From Brevibacterium yomogidense (GTDB lineage: Bacteria; Actinomycetota; Actinomycetes; Actinomycetales; Brevibacteriaceae), in contig NZ_JABASY010000008.1 in assembly GCF_016107685.1 (NCBI RefSeq), forward strand, positions 1 through 64,000: a stretch of 64,000 nucleotides of DNA, written 5' to 3'. Every line of letters starts with the position of its first letter. Position 1 is the stretch's first letter. Position numbers and translations under genes: made by a program. Positions 9,173-17,179 of the stretch are shown one piece after another. The notes beneath the pieces are model-generated. The model had not been told where the DNA came from. It did no database searches and was given only the letters and a program-made list of their open reading frames with translations.

Positions 9173-9544
9173 ACGACTGAGGATTTCACCGCGCAGGGAC
9201 AAGAGCAGTTCCGCAAGCTCGTCGATGATCTCCTGTCGGGTGCGGCCCCCGGGCTCGAAGGCGTCGTCGACTCGAAGGCGTTCGGGGAGATGATGGGGCA
9301 GATGGCGGGGAACCTCGTCGCGATGAATCGCCTCAACAGCGATGCCATGGACCTCATGCTCCGCAATCTGCGGATCGCCGGCCGTGCCGACGTCGTCTCG
9401 CTGCACCGCCAGCTCGCCCGCACGGAGGACAAGCTCGAGATGGTGCTCGAGATCGTCGAGCAGCTCGAGGAGGATCTCGCGGAGCAGCGACGTGCGCGCA
9501 CCGATGCGCCGGCGAAGGGCCGTGACGCGGAGTCGGGTGGATGA
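9173..9544 (+). CDS. PhaE/PhaR-like PHA synthase subunit with apparent ACG start
   Basis: A 123-residue helical protein four bases upstream of phaC. The C-terminal part (LRNLRIAGRADVVSLHRQLA followed by heptad-like EDKLEMVLEIVEQLEE) resembles the conserved end of PhaE/PhaR, the partner subunits of class III/IV PHA synthases. The frame is clearly coding back to about 9173, yet an in-frame stop lies at 9158 and no ATG, GTG or TTG occurs before the internal ATG at 9290. The codon at 9173 is ACG followed by a natural N-terminus (TEDFTAQG), with a GAGATGAGGG purine run just upstream. It reads like an ATG mutated to ACG. Starting at 9290 would lose 39 residues. Confidence 0.55.
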   Translation, partial: TTEDFTAQGQEQFRKLVDDLLSGAAPGLEGVVDSKAFGEMMGQMAGNLVAMNRLNSDAMDLMLRNLRIAGRADVVSLHRQLARTEDKLEMVLEIVEQLEEDLAEQRRARTDAPAKGRDAESGG

Positions 9545-9548
9545 GACC

Positions 9549-10583
9549 ATGCACTCGGCACTGTGGAACTACACCCATATCCAACTGACGACCGCGGATA
9601 CACCTATCGGCGTCTCCTCGAAGGACGTCGTCTGGACGTACCGGAAGACCACCCTGTTCCGCTACCGCAGCACGCAGCGGAAGCATCCGGTCCCCATCCT
9701 GCTGACGTTCGCGCTCATCAACCGTCCGGACATCTTCGACCTGCGACCGGGCAACTCCTTCGTCGAATTCCTCCTGGAGGAGGGCTACGACGTGTTCCTC
9801 GTGGACTGGGGGTACGCGGATGAGGAAGACGCGGACACGGGGCTGGACGACTACGTCATGGAGTACATCCCGCGTGCGATCCGCGAAGTGCGCCGCGCCA
9901 GTGGAGCTCGCGAGATCTCTCTGATCGGATGGTGCATCGGCGCTGCGCTGACGGGCATGTACCTGGCTCTGAACCCTGATGCCCCGGTCCGGAACTGGGT
10001 GCCGCTCACCATGCCGTACGACGTGACCGGCTCCACCTACGAAACGCTGCTGAACACGGAGGCGCTCGACCTGGACTGGCTCGAGGACCGCGCATCGTAT
10101 CTGCCGGGCGTGTACGTGGACACGGTCAACAAGATGCTGAAGCCGGTGCCCAACTTCTTGGGTACACCGTGGCGTCTGTACACCTCCGTCGAAGACGGCA
10201 CGGCGGACAAGACGGCGTACCAGTCCATGGCGAAGTGGGTGGCCGACAACCCGAACTTCCCCATGCGCGCCTTCCGGCAATGGGTCACATGGATGTACCG
10301 GGAGAACCGGTTGGCCAGGGGAAGGATGAGGCTGCGCGGGCGGAAGGTGGACCTCGCGAAGATCCAGCAGTCGATCCTCGTCGTCACCGCGAGCAAGGAC
10401 CATATCGCCCCGCGCGACGGCACCCTGCCGGTCTTCGACGTCCTCACGAGCCCTGACACCGAACACCTCGACGGCGTTGGGGGGCACATCGGGCTCATGG
10501 CAGGATCACGCGCCCGCGGCACCATCTGGCCGCGCATCAACGACTGGCTCGAACCACGCAGCCAGCACGACCGCCCCGAGTAA
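9549..10583 (+). CDS. phaC: class III/IV-type poly(3-hydroxyalkanoate) synthase
   Basis: A 344-residue alpha/beta-hydrolase-fold synthase that polymerises 3-hydroxyacyl-CoA into PHA on granules. The nucleophile is Cys129 in GWCIGA, with Asp284 (SKDHIAP) and His313 (GGHIGLM) completing the triad. Length and motifs fit class III/IV PhaC (~350-360 residues), which needs a PhaE or PhaR partner; the preceding gene is a good candidate. The ATG at 9549 is preferred over upstream in-frame starts, which would overlap the partner gene. The block continues with phaB. Confidence 0.88.
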   Translation: MHSALWNYTHIQLTTADTPIGVSSKDVVWTYRKTTLFRYRSTQRKHPVPILLTFALINRPDIFDLRPGNSFVEFLLEEGYDVFLVDWGYADEEDADTGLDDYVMEYIPRAIREVRRASGAREISLIGWCIGAALTGMYLALNPDAPVRNWVPLTMPYDVTGSTYETLLNTEALDLDWLEDRASYLPGVYVDTVNKMLKPVPNFLGTPWRLYTSVEDGTADKTAYQSMAKWVADNPNFPMRAFRQWVTWMYRENRLARGRMRLRGRKVDLAKIQQSILVVTASKDHIAPRDGTLPVFDVLTSPDTEHLDGVGGHIGLMAGSRARGTIWPRINDWLEPRSQHDRPE

Positions 10584-10617
10584 TCCGGGTCTGCACCACT
10601 CATGGGAGGAGACAACG

Positions 10618-11433
10618 ATGTCTGAACAGGGTACGAAAACCGGAGGAACGAAGCTGGCCGACCGTGTCGCCCTCATCACGGGCGGCACGCGCGGCATCGG
10701 CGCCGCGATCAGCCGGAGCCTCGCCTCGCAGGGGGCGAATCTGGCGCTGGGGTACGGCAGCGACCATGGCCGGGCCGACACGTTCATCGCCGAAATGCGC
10801 GAAACCTATCCGGACGCGACGTTCACGGCGCATCCGGGGAACGTCGGTAAGCCCGCGGACGCGCGCACGACCGTTGCGGACGTCATCGAACAGCACGGCA
10901 AGCTCGACATCCTCGTCAACAACGCCGGGATCACGCGCGACCGGACCGTGCTGAAGATGGAGGACGAGGAGTGGGACGCGGTGATCGAGGTCAATCTCTC
11001 CGGCACGTTCTACATGGCGCAGGCAGCGCTCAAGCACATGGTCGAACGCGGTTCCGGCCGCATCGTCAACGTGTCGTCGATCATCGGAGAGATGGGCAAT
11101 ATCGGTCAGGCGAACTACGCGGCATCGAAGTCCGGCCTCTTCGGCCTCACGAAGACTCTGGCGCGTGAGGCGGTCTTCCACCTGGACCGGGCGGGGAAGC
11201 TCAATGACGGGGGCGCGGGGCTGACGGTGAATACCGTCACCCCCGGCTATGTGAATACAGAGATGGTCGAAGCGGTGCCGGAGAAGGTTCTCGACAAGAT
11301 CAAGGGGAGGATCCCGATGGCGCGACTCGCCAATCCCGACGAGATCGCCCGGGTGGTGCATTTCCTCTGCGCGGACAAGTCGTCGTACATCACGGGCCAG
11401 ATCTGGGGGGTGAACGGCGGCATGGACATGTGA
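10618..11433 (+). CDS. phaB: acetoacetyl-CoA reductase / 3-ketoacyl reductase (SDR)
   Basis: A 271-residue short-chain dehydrogenase. It has the NADP-binding TGGTRGIG motif at about residues 21-28, NNAG, and the catalytic Ser (NVSS) with YAASK. The SDR fold is close to both PhaB and FabG. Position directly after phaC, with GGAGGAG upstream of the ATG, favours making (R)-3-hydroxybutyryl-CoA for PhaC. A short insertion near HLDRAGKLNDGG is unusual. The cofactor preference is not decidable from sequence alone. Confidence 0.85.
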   Translation: MSEQGTKTGGTKLADRVALITGGTRGIGAAISRSLASQGANLALGYGSDHGRADTFIAEMRETYPDATFTAHPGNVGKPADARTTVADVIEQHGKLDILVNNAGITRDRTVLKMEDEEWDAVIEVNLSGTFYMAQAALKHMVERGSGRIVNVSSIIGEMGNIGQANYAASKSGLFGLTKTLAREAVFHLDRAGKLNDGGAGLTVNTVTPGYVNTEMVEAVPEKVLDKIKGRIPMARLANPDEIARVVHFLCADKSSYITGQIWGVNGGMDM

Positions 11434-11466
11434 TGCGGGCCAGTCCCGGCGAGGGGTTTACTGCAG

Positions 11467-11494
11467 TTAGCAGAGTGTGCTAACTTTATTAGCA
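11467..11494. promoter_or_regulatory. operator upstream of the phasin gene
   Basis: Half-sites TTAGCA (11467), TGCTAA (11478) and TTAGCA (11489) are spaced exactly 11 bases apart. The first two form a 17-base palindrome. The cluster is AT-rich, lies 46 bases before the phasin ATG, and probably overlaps its promoter. A granule-sensing repressor of the PhaR type is the expected reader; the XRE gene at 13493-13963 is a candidate. Confidence 0.55.
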
Positions 11495-11539
11495 GATGGA
11501 TTCCAGAACCGTCGAAAGCCCCCGATCAGAGGAGACACC

Positions 11540-11836
11540 ATGGCTGCTGACAGCACGAACACGAACAAGATCACCGAAGACGCGACCAAGCGCCTCGAGG
11601 AGAACGCCGAACGCGTCAAGGAATTCGCCTCCGCGGTGACCGAATCCACGAAGAGCAACAGCGCTCTTGTCATCGACAACTACGAGCAGGCCGCGAAGAG
11701 CTTCTTCGAGGCACAGCGCGAGCTCGCGAAAGCGCAGCAGGCTGACTGGGTCAAGGACGCTTCCTCAACCCAGATCCAGTTCGCTGAAGAAGTCACCAAC
11801 GCGTGGGTGAAGGCTGCTCGCCAGCTTCTCAAGTAA
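11540..11836 (+). CDS. phasin-like granule-associated protein
   Basis: A 98-residue, highly charged, all-helical protein without Cys or Pro. It has amphipathic segments (RLEENAERVKEFASAVTEST and YEQAAKSFFEAQRELAKAQQ) of the kind that coat PHA granules. An AGAGGAGA ribosome site precedes the ATG. It has its own operator upstream and a strong terminator downstream, which suits a highly expressed single gene. Assignment rests on size, composition and context between phaB and a PhaC-like gene. Confidence 0.72.
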   Translation: MAADSTNTNKITEDATKRLEENAERVKEFASAVTESTKSNSALVIDNYEQAAKSFFEAQRELAKAQQADWVKDASSTQIQFAEEVTNAWVKAARQLLK

Positions 11837-11864
11837 GACCGGTGTGATCGCACCGTCTGCACCA

Positions 11865-11905
11865 GTCCGAACGGCTCTGTCAGATTCCCACAGGGCCGTT
11901 CGGAC
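11865..11905 (+). terminator. terminator after the phasin gene
   Basis: A 16-base inverted repeat (GTCCGAACGGC... against ...GCCGTTCGGAC) with one wobble pair and a 9-base loop. There is no T-run, as is usual in high-GC genomes. Confidence 0.7.
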
Positions 11906-12011
11906 GTGTGTGTTCAGCGGTGCCGTCGCATCGGCGCATGCAATCACGTTCACGAGGCCCGGCGACGCACCAGGTCCACACCGCGAAAGTTCCGCAACCT
12001 AGGAGGTTCGG

Positions 12012-13397
12012 GTGCTCAACACACGCCAGCCCGATGCACTGTCTGCGATCAGCGATTCGATGCTCACGGAGAGCCTCAGCGCATGGACCGCGATCAACAC
12101 GTCGACCCTCACGTACTGGTTCAGTGCGCTGAATCGACGGGCCACACCGTTCGACCTGGTCCACGACATCGCCACGTGGAGCCTCACGATGGCCGACCGG
12201 AAACGACCGGAGTGGGCGCACGACAGCAGGTTCGTGAAGGAATGGCCGCTGGGGCGGCTGCGCGACTACTCCACAGCGGACGCGGACCCGAACATGGTCG
12301 CCACCGTGGTCCTGCCGCCGCAGGCAGGCCACGATTCGAGCATCGTGGACTTCTCCCAGGACCAGAGCCAGATCATGGTCGGCCGTGACAGCGGCTGCGA
12401 GCGGATCTACACGCTGGAGTGGGTCGCTGCCACGCAGGACACCAAGGACGCCACCATCGATGACTACATGGTGATGCTGCGTGAGACCGCAGATCTGCTC
12501 GGCGGCCGGATCAACCTCGTGGGCGACTGCCAGGGTGGCTGGCTCGCCACCATCTTCACCGCACTGCACCCGGAGCTGGTCACCAGTCTCACCATTGCAG
12601 GGGCCCCGGTGGACTTCTCTGCCGGCGACGGCCTCATGAAGGACTGGTTGGACGTGCTCGCTCCAGAGGCGGACATGACGTACTTCCGCTCTGCTGTCGC
12701 CGCCAACGACGGCCTGCTGCCGGGCCGGTTCCTGCTGGACGGGTTCAAGGCGCTCCAGCCGTTCAACGAGCTCACACAGTCCCTGGGACTGCTCGCGAAC
12801 CTTCACGACCCGCAGCACGTCGAGCGCTACCGCAAGTTCGAGGACTGGTTCCAGTGGACTCAGCCGCTTCCGGGGGCGTTCTACCTGTGGATCGTCGAGA
12901 ACCTGTTCGTTCGCAACCTGCTCGTCAACGGTGAACTCGAAGTCGAGGGGCGCACAGTCGACCTGTCCCAGATCTCCTGCCCGCTGTTCCTCTTGGCGGG
13001 GAAGACCGATCACATCACGCCCGCCGATCAGGTGTGGGCGCTGGCAGACCACGTCACGACGCCGGCCGACCAGATCGAACGCCAGCTCGCCGAGAGCGGG
13101 CACCTGGGCCTGTTCATGAGCCATTCCGCGCTCTCTGCTCACTGGCCCGTCATCTTCGAGGGGATCGCCGCGCTGTCGGCGCCTCCCGCGAAGCCGGCGG
13201 CCACGACGACGGCGAAGAAGGCCGCTCAGGAGAAGCCCGCGACGAAGACTGTTGCCTCGAAGGCTGCGGCGAAGAAGGCACCGGCGGCCAAGGCCTCGGC
13301 GAAGAAGGCACCAGCGGCCAAGGCCTCCGCGAAGAAGACGACCCCGAAGAAGACTCCCGCCGCTCAGGCAGATGACAAGGCCGCGCACGAGGGCTGA
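12012..13397 (+). CDS. PhaC-like alpha/beta hydrolase with histone-H1-like C-terminal tail
   Basis: A 461-residue protein with GTG start six bases after AGGAGG. The core (1-385) is a PhaC-type fold with nucleophile Cys173 in GDCQGGW, Asp333 (KTDHITP) and His363 (SGHLGLF), the same triad as PhaC. It could be a second synthase, a thiolytic depolymerase or a granule acyltransferase. The tail from about 391 is almost only Ala, Lys, Pro, Thr and Ser with AKKAPAAKAS repeats, like histone H1 and the PhaF-type tails that tie PHA granules to the nucleoid. A catalytic core with such a tail is unusual. The name is left open because the reaction cannot be read from sequence. Confidence 0.7.
   Translation: MLNTRQPDALSAISDSMLTESLSAWTAINTSTLTYWFSALNRRATPFDLVHDIATWSLTMADRKRPEWAHDSRFVKEWPLGRLRDYSTADADPNMVATVVLPPQAGHDSSIVDFSQDQSQIMVGRDSGCERIYTLEWVAATQDTKDATIDDYMVMLRETADLLGGRINLVGDCQGGWLATIFTALHPELVTSLTIAGAPVDFSAGDGLMKDWLDVLAPEADMTYFRSAVAANDGLLPGRFLLDGFKALQPFNELTQSLGLLANLHDPQHVERYRKFEDWFQWTQPLPGAFYLWIVENLFVRNLLVNGELEVEGRTVDLSQISCPLFLLAGKTDHITPADQVWALADHVTTPADQIERQLAESGHLGLFMSHSALSAHWPVIFEGIAALSAPPAKPAATTTAKKAAQEKPATKTVASKAAAKKAPAAKASAKKAPAAKASAKKTTPKKTPAAQADDKAAHEG
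13269..13337 (+). repeat. 30-base tandem repeat encoding AKKAPAAKAS units
   Basis: Units begin at 13269 and 13299, with a 9-base partial at 13329. The two full copies differ at two positions. The array encodes part of the Lys/Ala tail and is a likely site of length variation. Confidence 0.8.
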
Positions 13398-13452
13398 CTG
13401 CGAACCGTCAGTCCTCACCGGTGAGCCGGTGAGTCCGCATCGGTGAACGATC

Positions 13453-13494
13453 GAGGCGTCACGTCATCCTGCTGCCAGGACGATGTGGCGCCTC
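13453..13494. terminator. bidirectional terminator between convergent genes
   Basis: Imperfect 18-base inverted repeat (GAGGCG...TCCT against AGGA...CGCCTC) with a 6-base loop and three mismatches or wobbles. It sits between the convergent PhaC-like and XRE genes. Confidence 0.6.
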
Positions 13495-13963
13495 AGTCGT
13501 TGTCGTCTGCTCCCTTGTCGTCAGCTTCACTGCCGGGGGCCGTCTCACTGCCGGGCGTGTCAGTCCCAGAGGCAGATTCCTCGTTCGAGTTGGAACGCAC
13601 GAACGAGCGGTAGATCTCCGCGAGAGAGACCCGCTGTGCGGGAGTGAGCTCCTTCGCCTGGTCGATGGCCGCCAGCACGTTCGTCCTCCGCGCACTGGAG
13701 CCCGACTCCCGCTCACCCTCGGAGCGGGCCGTGCGCGACGGCCTGTCGCTCTGCCCGTACAGATCGTCGATGCTGACACCGAGTGCAGTCGCGATGCTCG
13801 TCGCGACCGCCTCGGAGGGCGCCCGCAGCCCCCGCTCGATCTGGGAGAGGTACGGATTGGAGATCCCGACCATGTTGGAGACCTGACGCATCGACAGGTC
13901 GGCGATGCGTCGCTGCTGCCGAATGTAAGCACCCATGAGAGTGCGATGCTCGTTGCTCACCAT
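13493..13963 (-). CDS. XRE-family transcriptional regulator, candidate PHA regulator
   Basis: A 156-residue protein. A Cro/CI-type helix-turn-helix occupies about 8-68 (SMRQVSNMVGISNPYLSQIE is the HTH core). A second small helical region (about 90-125, TPAQRVSLAEIYRSF) is followed by an acidic Ser/Glu/Asp-rich tail. It lies convergent to the PHA genes. Regulators of this shape are found next to actinobacterial phasin/PHA genes, so it may read the phasin operator; that link is inferred. Confidence 0.75.
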   Translation of the reverse strand: MVSNEHRTLMGAYIRQQRRIADLSMRQVSNMVGISNPYLSQIERGLRAPSEAVATSIATALGVSIDDLYGQSDRPSRTARSEGERESGSSARRTNVLAAIDQAKELTPAQRVSLAEIYRSFVRSNSNEESASGTDTPGSETAPGSEADDKGADDND

Positions 13964-13996
13964 GGCCTCATCGTACTGTTCGGTGCACGCCCGCTC

Positions 13997-15118
13997 TCAG
14001 ACCGGCCGGGCGTCCGAACGTCGGGCCAGAGCGGTGACGTCCACGCCACGGGACTCGCAGAACTCCCGCAGGCGGCCTCGGGCGATGAGGTCCGTCGTGC
14101 GCAGATCATCGCATGACGTCGCCCCCAGGAGGGCGCAGATACCCCGGAAGCGGGCCTTCCACCCGTCGACCAGAGCGATGAGACGATCCGCTCCGTCATC
14201 GGAGCCGTCGGGCCCGAGGACCGTCACGAACGCACCGGCGACCCCCACGGCGTGGGCCCCCGCAGCAAGCGCCTTGACGACGTCGAACGGCGAACGCACA
14301 CCGCCGGATGCCAGCAGGGTGGGGCGCGGGTCGGGTGCCTCGAGTAGGCAGGCCAGTGCGGACTGCCCGAAGCCTGTGAGCATCCCGTAGCCCCCGTCGT
14401 CGCGTCGCGCGTTCTCGATCCGCAGGAAGTCCGTGCCTCCCCGACCGCCCACGTCCGCCACCCCCACACCGATGTCGGTGAGGCGGCGGAGGGTGCGCCG
14501 GCTGAGGCCGAACCCCACCTCCTTGACGATGACGGGGACGGGGGAGGCCGTCGCGAGCTGTTCGACCGAGGCCAGCCAGGAGGAGAAATCGCGGGAGCCC
14601 TCCGGCATCGCCGTCTCCTGCACCGCGTTCACGTGGATCTGCAGGGCGTCGGCGTCCAACAGTTCGACCGCGCGCGGCGCATCGTCCGCGGGCCTCCCCA
14701 CCCCCAGGTTGGCCATGACGAAGCCGTCCGGGTTCTCCTCCCGGATGACGGTGAACCCCGCCGCGGTGCCGGGGTCGTCCAGTGCGACGGAGACGGAGCC
14801 GCAGGCCATCGGCATCCCGGTCTCCCGCGCAGCGATCGCCAGCTGCCGGTTGATGCGGGTCGTCCGATCGGTCCCACCCGTCATCCCGTTGACGTAGAAC
14901 GGCGTCGTCCACTCCCACTGGCCGGCCGAATGCTGTGCACCGGCACCGTGCGGGACGGTGACGCGCAGCTCGACGAGTTCCGCGTCCACGCCGTCCAGCG
15001 CGTGGTGGACGAAGTCGAGGTCGTCGAACTCGTTGTGCGCGCTGCCGTCACCGTGCTGGTCGAGGGCGAGCGTGAGGTGTTCGTCCTTGCGCGCGGCGCG
15101 CGTCGGATCAGAAGTCAT
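13997..15118 (-). CDS. fni: type 2 isopentenyl-diphosphate delta-isomerase
   Basis: A 373-residue FMN-dependent isomerase that interconverts IPP and DMAPP. Visible motifs are RKDEHL at the N-terminus, NGMTGGT, MANLGVG, LQIHVNAVQE, VKEVGFGLS and VGGRGGTDF. The ATG at 15118 has AGGAG nine bases upstream and overlaps the end of the phosphomevalonate kinase gene by 11 bases. It is the last gene of the mevalonate operon mvk-mvaD-pmk-fni. Confidence 0.93.
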   Translation of the reverse strand: MTSDPTRAARKDEHLTLALDQHGDGSAHNEFDDLDFVHHALDGVDAELVELRVTVPHGAGAQHSAGQWEWTTPFYVNGMTGGTDRTTRINRQLAIAARETGMPMACGSVSVALDDPGTAAGFTVIREENPDGFVMANLGVGRPADDAPRAVELLDADALQIHVNAVQETAMPEGSRDFSSWLASVEQLATASPVPVIVKEVGFGLSRRTLRRLTDIGVGVADVGGRGGTDFLRIENARRDDGGYGMLTGFGQSALACLLEAPDPRPTLLASGGVRSPFDVVKALAAGAHAVGVAGAFVTVLGPDGSDDGADRLIALVDGWKARFRGICALLGATSCDDLRTTDLIARGRLREFCESRGVDVTALARRSDARPV

Positions 15119-16202
15119 CGATGTCTCCTGAGGCAGGGTGCGGTGACACGTCGAGTGGCAGGATGTCGTCCGCCCGCCACTCGCGGAGGATCTCGTCCGT
15201 CGGACGATCAGCGTGCGCGAGCACGATCCCGCAGTCGCCCCCGCCGGCACCGGACGGCTTGCCAGAGGCCCCGTGCCGCTCTGCGATGTCGCACAGCGAG
15301 CGCAGGTGCGCGGTCTCGATGAGGACGCCCGACGATGCGCTGAGGCGCTGGAGATTGCCGCGCACGCGCCGGATGACTTCGAGCGCGCCGTCGCCTCCCT
15401 GTGCGAAGGCGCTCACGAGGGCGTCGACGCATGCGCGGCTGTCCAGGCCGAACGTGGTGTACGGGACGAGTTCGCGGCGCTCGTCCGGGCGGCTCACCTG
15501 CTCGACGAGCCTCTCCGTGGAGGCCGGGGAGCCGGTCCAGCCGACCAGCAGCCGCAGATCCGTGGGATCGGGGACACGCGTGACCCCGCTGCCGGCCCAC
15601 TCGTCCGTGGCCGTGAGAGCGGCGGGGACACCGTGAGCGGCCCGGTAGGCGCGCAGCTTCGCTCGGTCCGGTGAGGAGTAGCGGATCCAGCCGCCGAACG
15701 TGCTCGCGGCCAGGTCGCCGCCCGACGAGTTCGGTGCGACCTCGATCGTGGCGAGCATGGCGAGTTTGAAGCGCTCCGTCGAGGTGAGCGCGAGTCCGTA
15801 GAACTCGTCGAGCGCGGCGATCACGGCGACGGTGACAGCGGCAGAGGAGCCGAGGCCGAACTTCCTGCCGCTCGCATCGTCGAGTTCGCTGCCGATGTCC
15901 AGGTCGTAGTAGCGCGGCGTGAGATGACGTGCGGATCGCAGCTGTTCGACCGCAGCGATGGCGGCGAAGACGTAGTCCGACGGCTGATGCTCGAGCAGGA
16001 TCCGATCGCTCGCGGCATCGCGGACCCATTCGAGGGGTGACCTGCCGTAGGCGCTCGAGCGCACGCGCCCCACTTCGGACCCTTCCGTGAGGCGCACGGT
16101 GATGTAGCGGTCGACGGCGACCAGCACGGCGGGGCCGCCCGGCTCCACGACGCCGTACTCGCCCGCGATGTAGAGCTTGCCGGGGGCGCGCTTCTCGATC
16201 AC
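15108..16202 (-). CDS. mvaK2: phosphomevalonate kinase
   Basis: A 364-residue GHMP kinase converting phosphomevalonate to diphosphomevalonate. Motifs: APGKLYIAGEYGVVEPGGPA at the start, the ATP loop KFGLGSSAAVTVAV (about 130-145), and GKPSGAGGGDCGI near the end. The four-base overlap with mvaD and the 11-base overlap with fni show tight translational coupling. Its place in the order and the GEYGVVE motif distinguish it from mevalonate kinase. Confidence 0.92.
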   Translation of the reverse strand: MIEKRAPGKLYIAGEYGVVEPGGPAVLVAVDRYITVRLTEGSEVGRVRSSAYGRSPLEWVRDAASDRILLEHQPSDYVFAAIAAVEQLRSARHLTPRYYDLDIGSELDDASGRKFGLGSSAAVTVAVIAALDEFYGLALTSTERFKLAMLATIEVAPNSSGGDLAASTFGGWIRYSSPDRAKLRAYRAAHGVPAALTATDEWAGSGVTRVPDPTDLRLLVGWTGSPASTERLVEQVSRPDERRELVPYTTFGLDSRACVDALVSAFAQGGDGALEVIRRVRGNLQRLSASSGVLIETAHLRSLCDIAERHGASGKPSGAGGGDCGIVLAHADRPTDEILREWRADDILPLDVSPHPASGDIDDF

Positions 16203-17179
16203 GCGGGAGCCTCGGAATCCGCTGCGGTGAACGGCGCGGCGCCGGGGCCGGGGCCCACGAGTCGTGCGGAGCCGAACGCGGACAGTTCCTCACGCAGCGC
16301 CTCCCCGTGCTCCGGGCGGACGATCACGGCGACGTTCGGTCCCGCATCGGCTGTGGCGTAGCCCTCGATGCCCTGCTCGCGCAGGGAGGCCACGGCGTCG
16401 AAGACCGCGACGGAGGCGGGGGCGAGGTAGCGGATCGGCGGTTCGCACGCCTGGATGACGGCGTGCATCCGGAGGGCATGGGATTCGGTGATCTCACCGA
16501 TCCGCGTGAAGTCACCGGCCGCACACGCGTCGACCATGTCCGCGAGCGACTGCTCGGTCGACGTGATCCATGCCGGATAGAACGGCGACGTGGCCGCAGT
16601 CCGGCGCATGGCCTCGCGACTCGACACCGCCTTCTGCGCGGTGTCGACCGTGACGATCACCATCCGCATGTCCGGTGCGTCGACGGGTTCGGCGAATGAC
16701 GTGGAGTCGTCGTGTCCGGCATGCCAGATCGCGACTCCGGGAACGATGCTGCGGGCCGCGGAACCGGAGCCGCGTCGGGCGAGACGGCTCAGTGCGTTCG
16801 CCTCCAGGCCGAGCCCGTAGGCGTCTGACGCGGCGGTGGCGAGGGCCGCGAACCCGGCCGCGGACGACGCGAGTCCCGCCCCGGTGGGCGCTTCGTTCGT
16901 CGACACGACCTGCGCGGGCACGTCGGCTCCTGCGAGGGCCCTCACGTGGTCGAGGAAGCGGGTGACGCGCAGTGCGGTCTCGCCCGTGGCGACATCGCCG
17001 CCCAGGCTGAAGGAGTCCGCCTGGGCGTCCGGAGTGAGTGTGACGGTCGTCGTGGTGGGGAATGCGTCGAGTGTGAGGGAGAGGCTGCCGGCGACCGGGA
17101 GGATCAGCTCCTCGTCCCGCTTCCCCCAGTACTTCACGAGGGCGATGTTCGGGAACGCGCGGGCTGTAGCGGTGGTCAT
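16199..17179 (-). CDS. mvaD: diphosphomevalonate decarboxylase
   Basis: A 326-residue GHMP-fold enzyme that phosphorylates and decarboxylates diphosphomevalonate to isopentenyl diphosphate. The N-terminal ARAFPNIALVKYWGKRDEEL, the Ser-rich loop PTGAGLASSAAGFAALA and the GSGSAARSI segment are family signatures; YATADAGPNVAV carries the catalytic Asp. Four-base overlaps on both sides place it in the operon. Confidence 0.94.
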   Translation of the reverse strand: MTTATARAFPNIALVKYWGKRDEELILPVAGSLSLTLDAFPTTTTVTLTPDAQADSFSLGGDVATGETALRVTRFLDHVRALAGADVPAQVVSTNEAPTGAGLASSAAGFAALATAASDAYGLGLEANALSRLARRGSGSAARSIVPGVAIWHAGHDDSTSFAEPVDAPDMRMVIVTVDTAQKAVSSREAMRRTAATSPFYPAWITSTEQSLADMVDACAAGDFTRIGEITESHALRMHAVIQACEPPIRYLAPASVAVFDAVASLREQGIEGYATADAGPNVAVIVRPEHGEALREELSAFGSARLVGPGPGAAPFTAADSEAPA

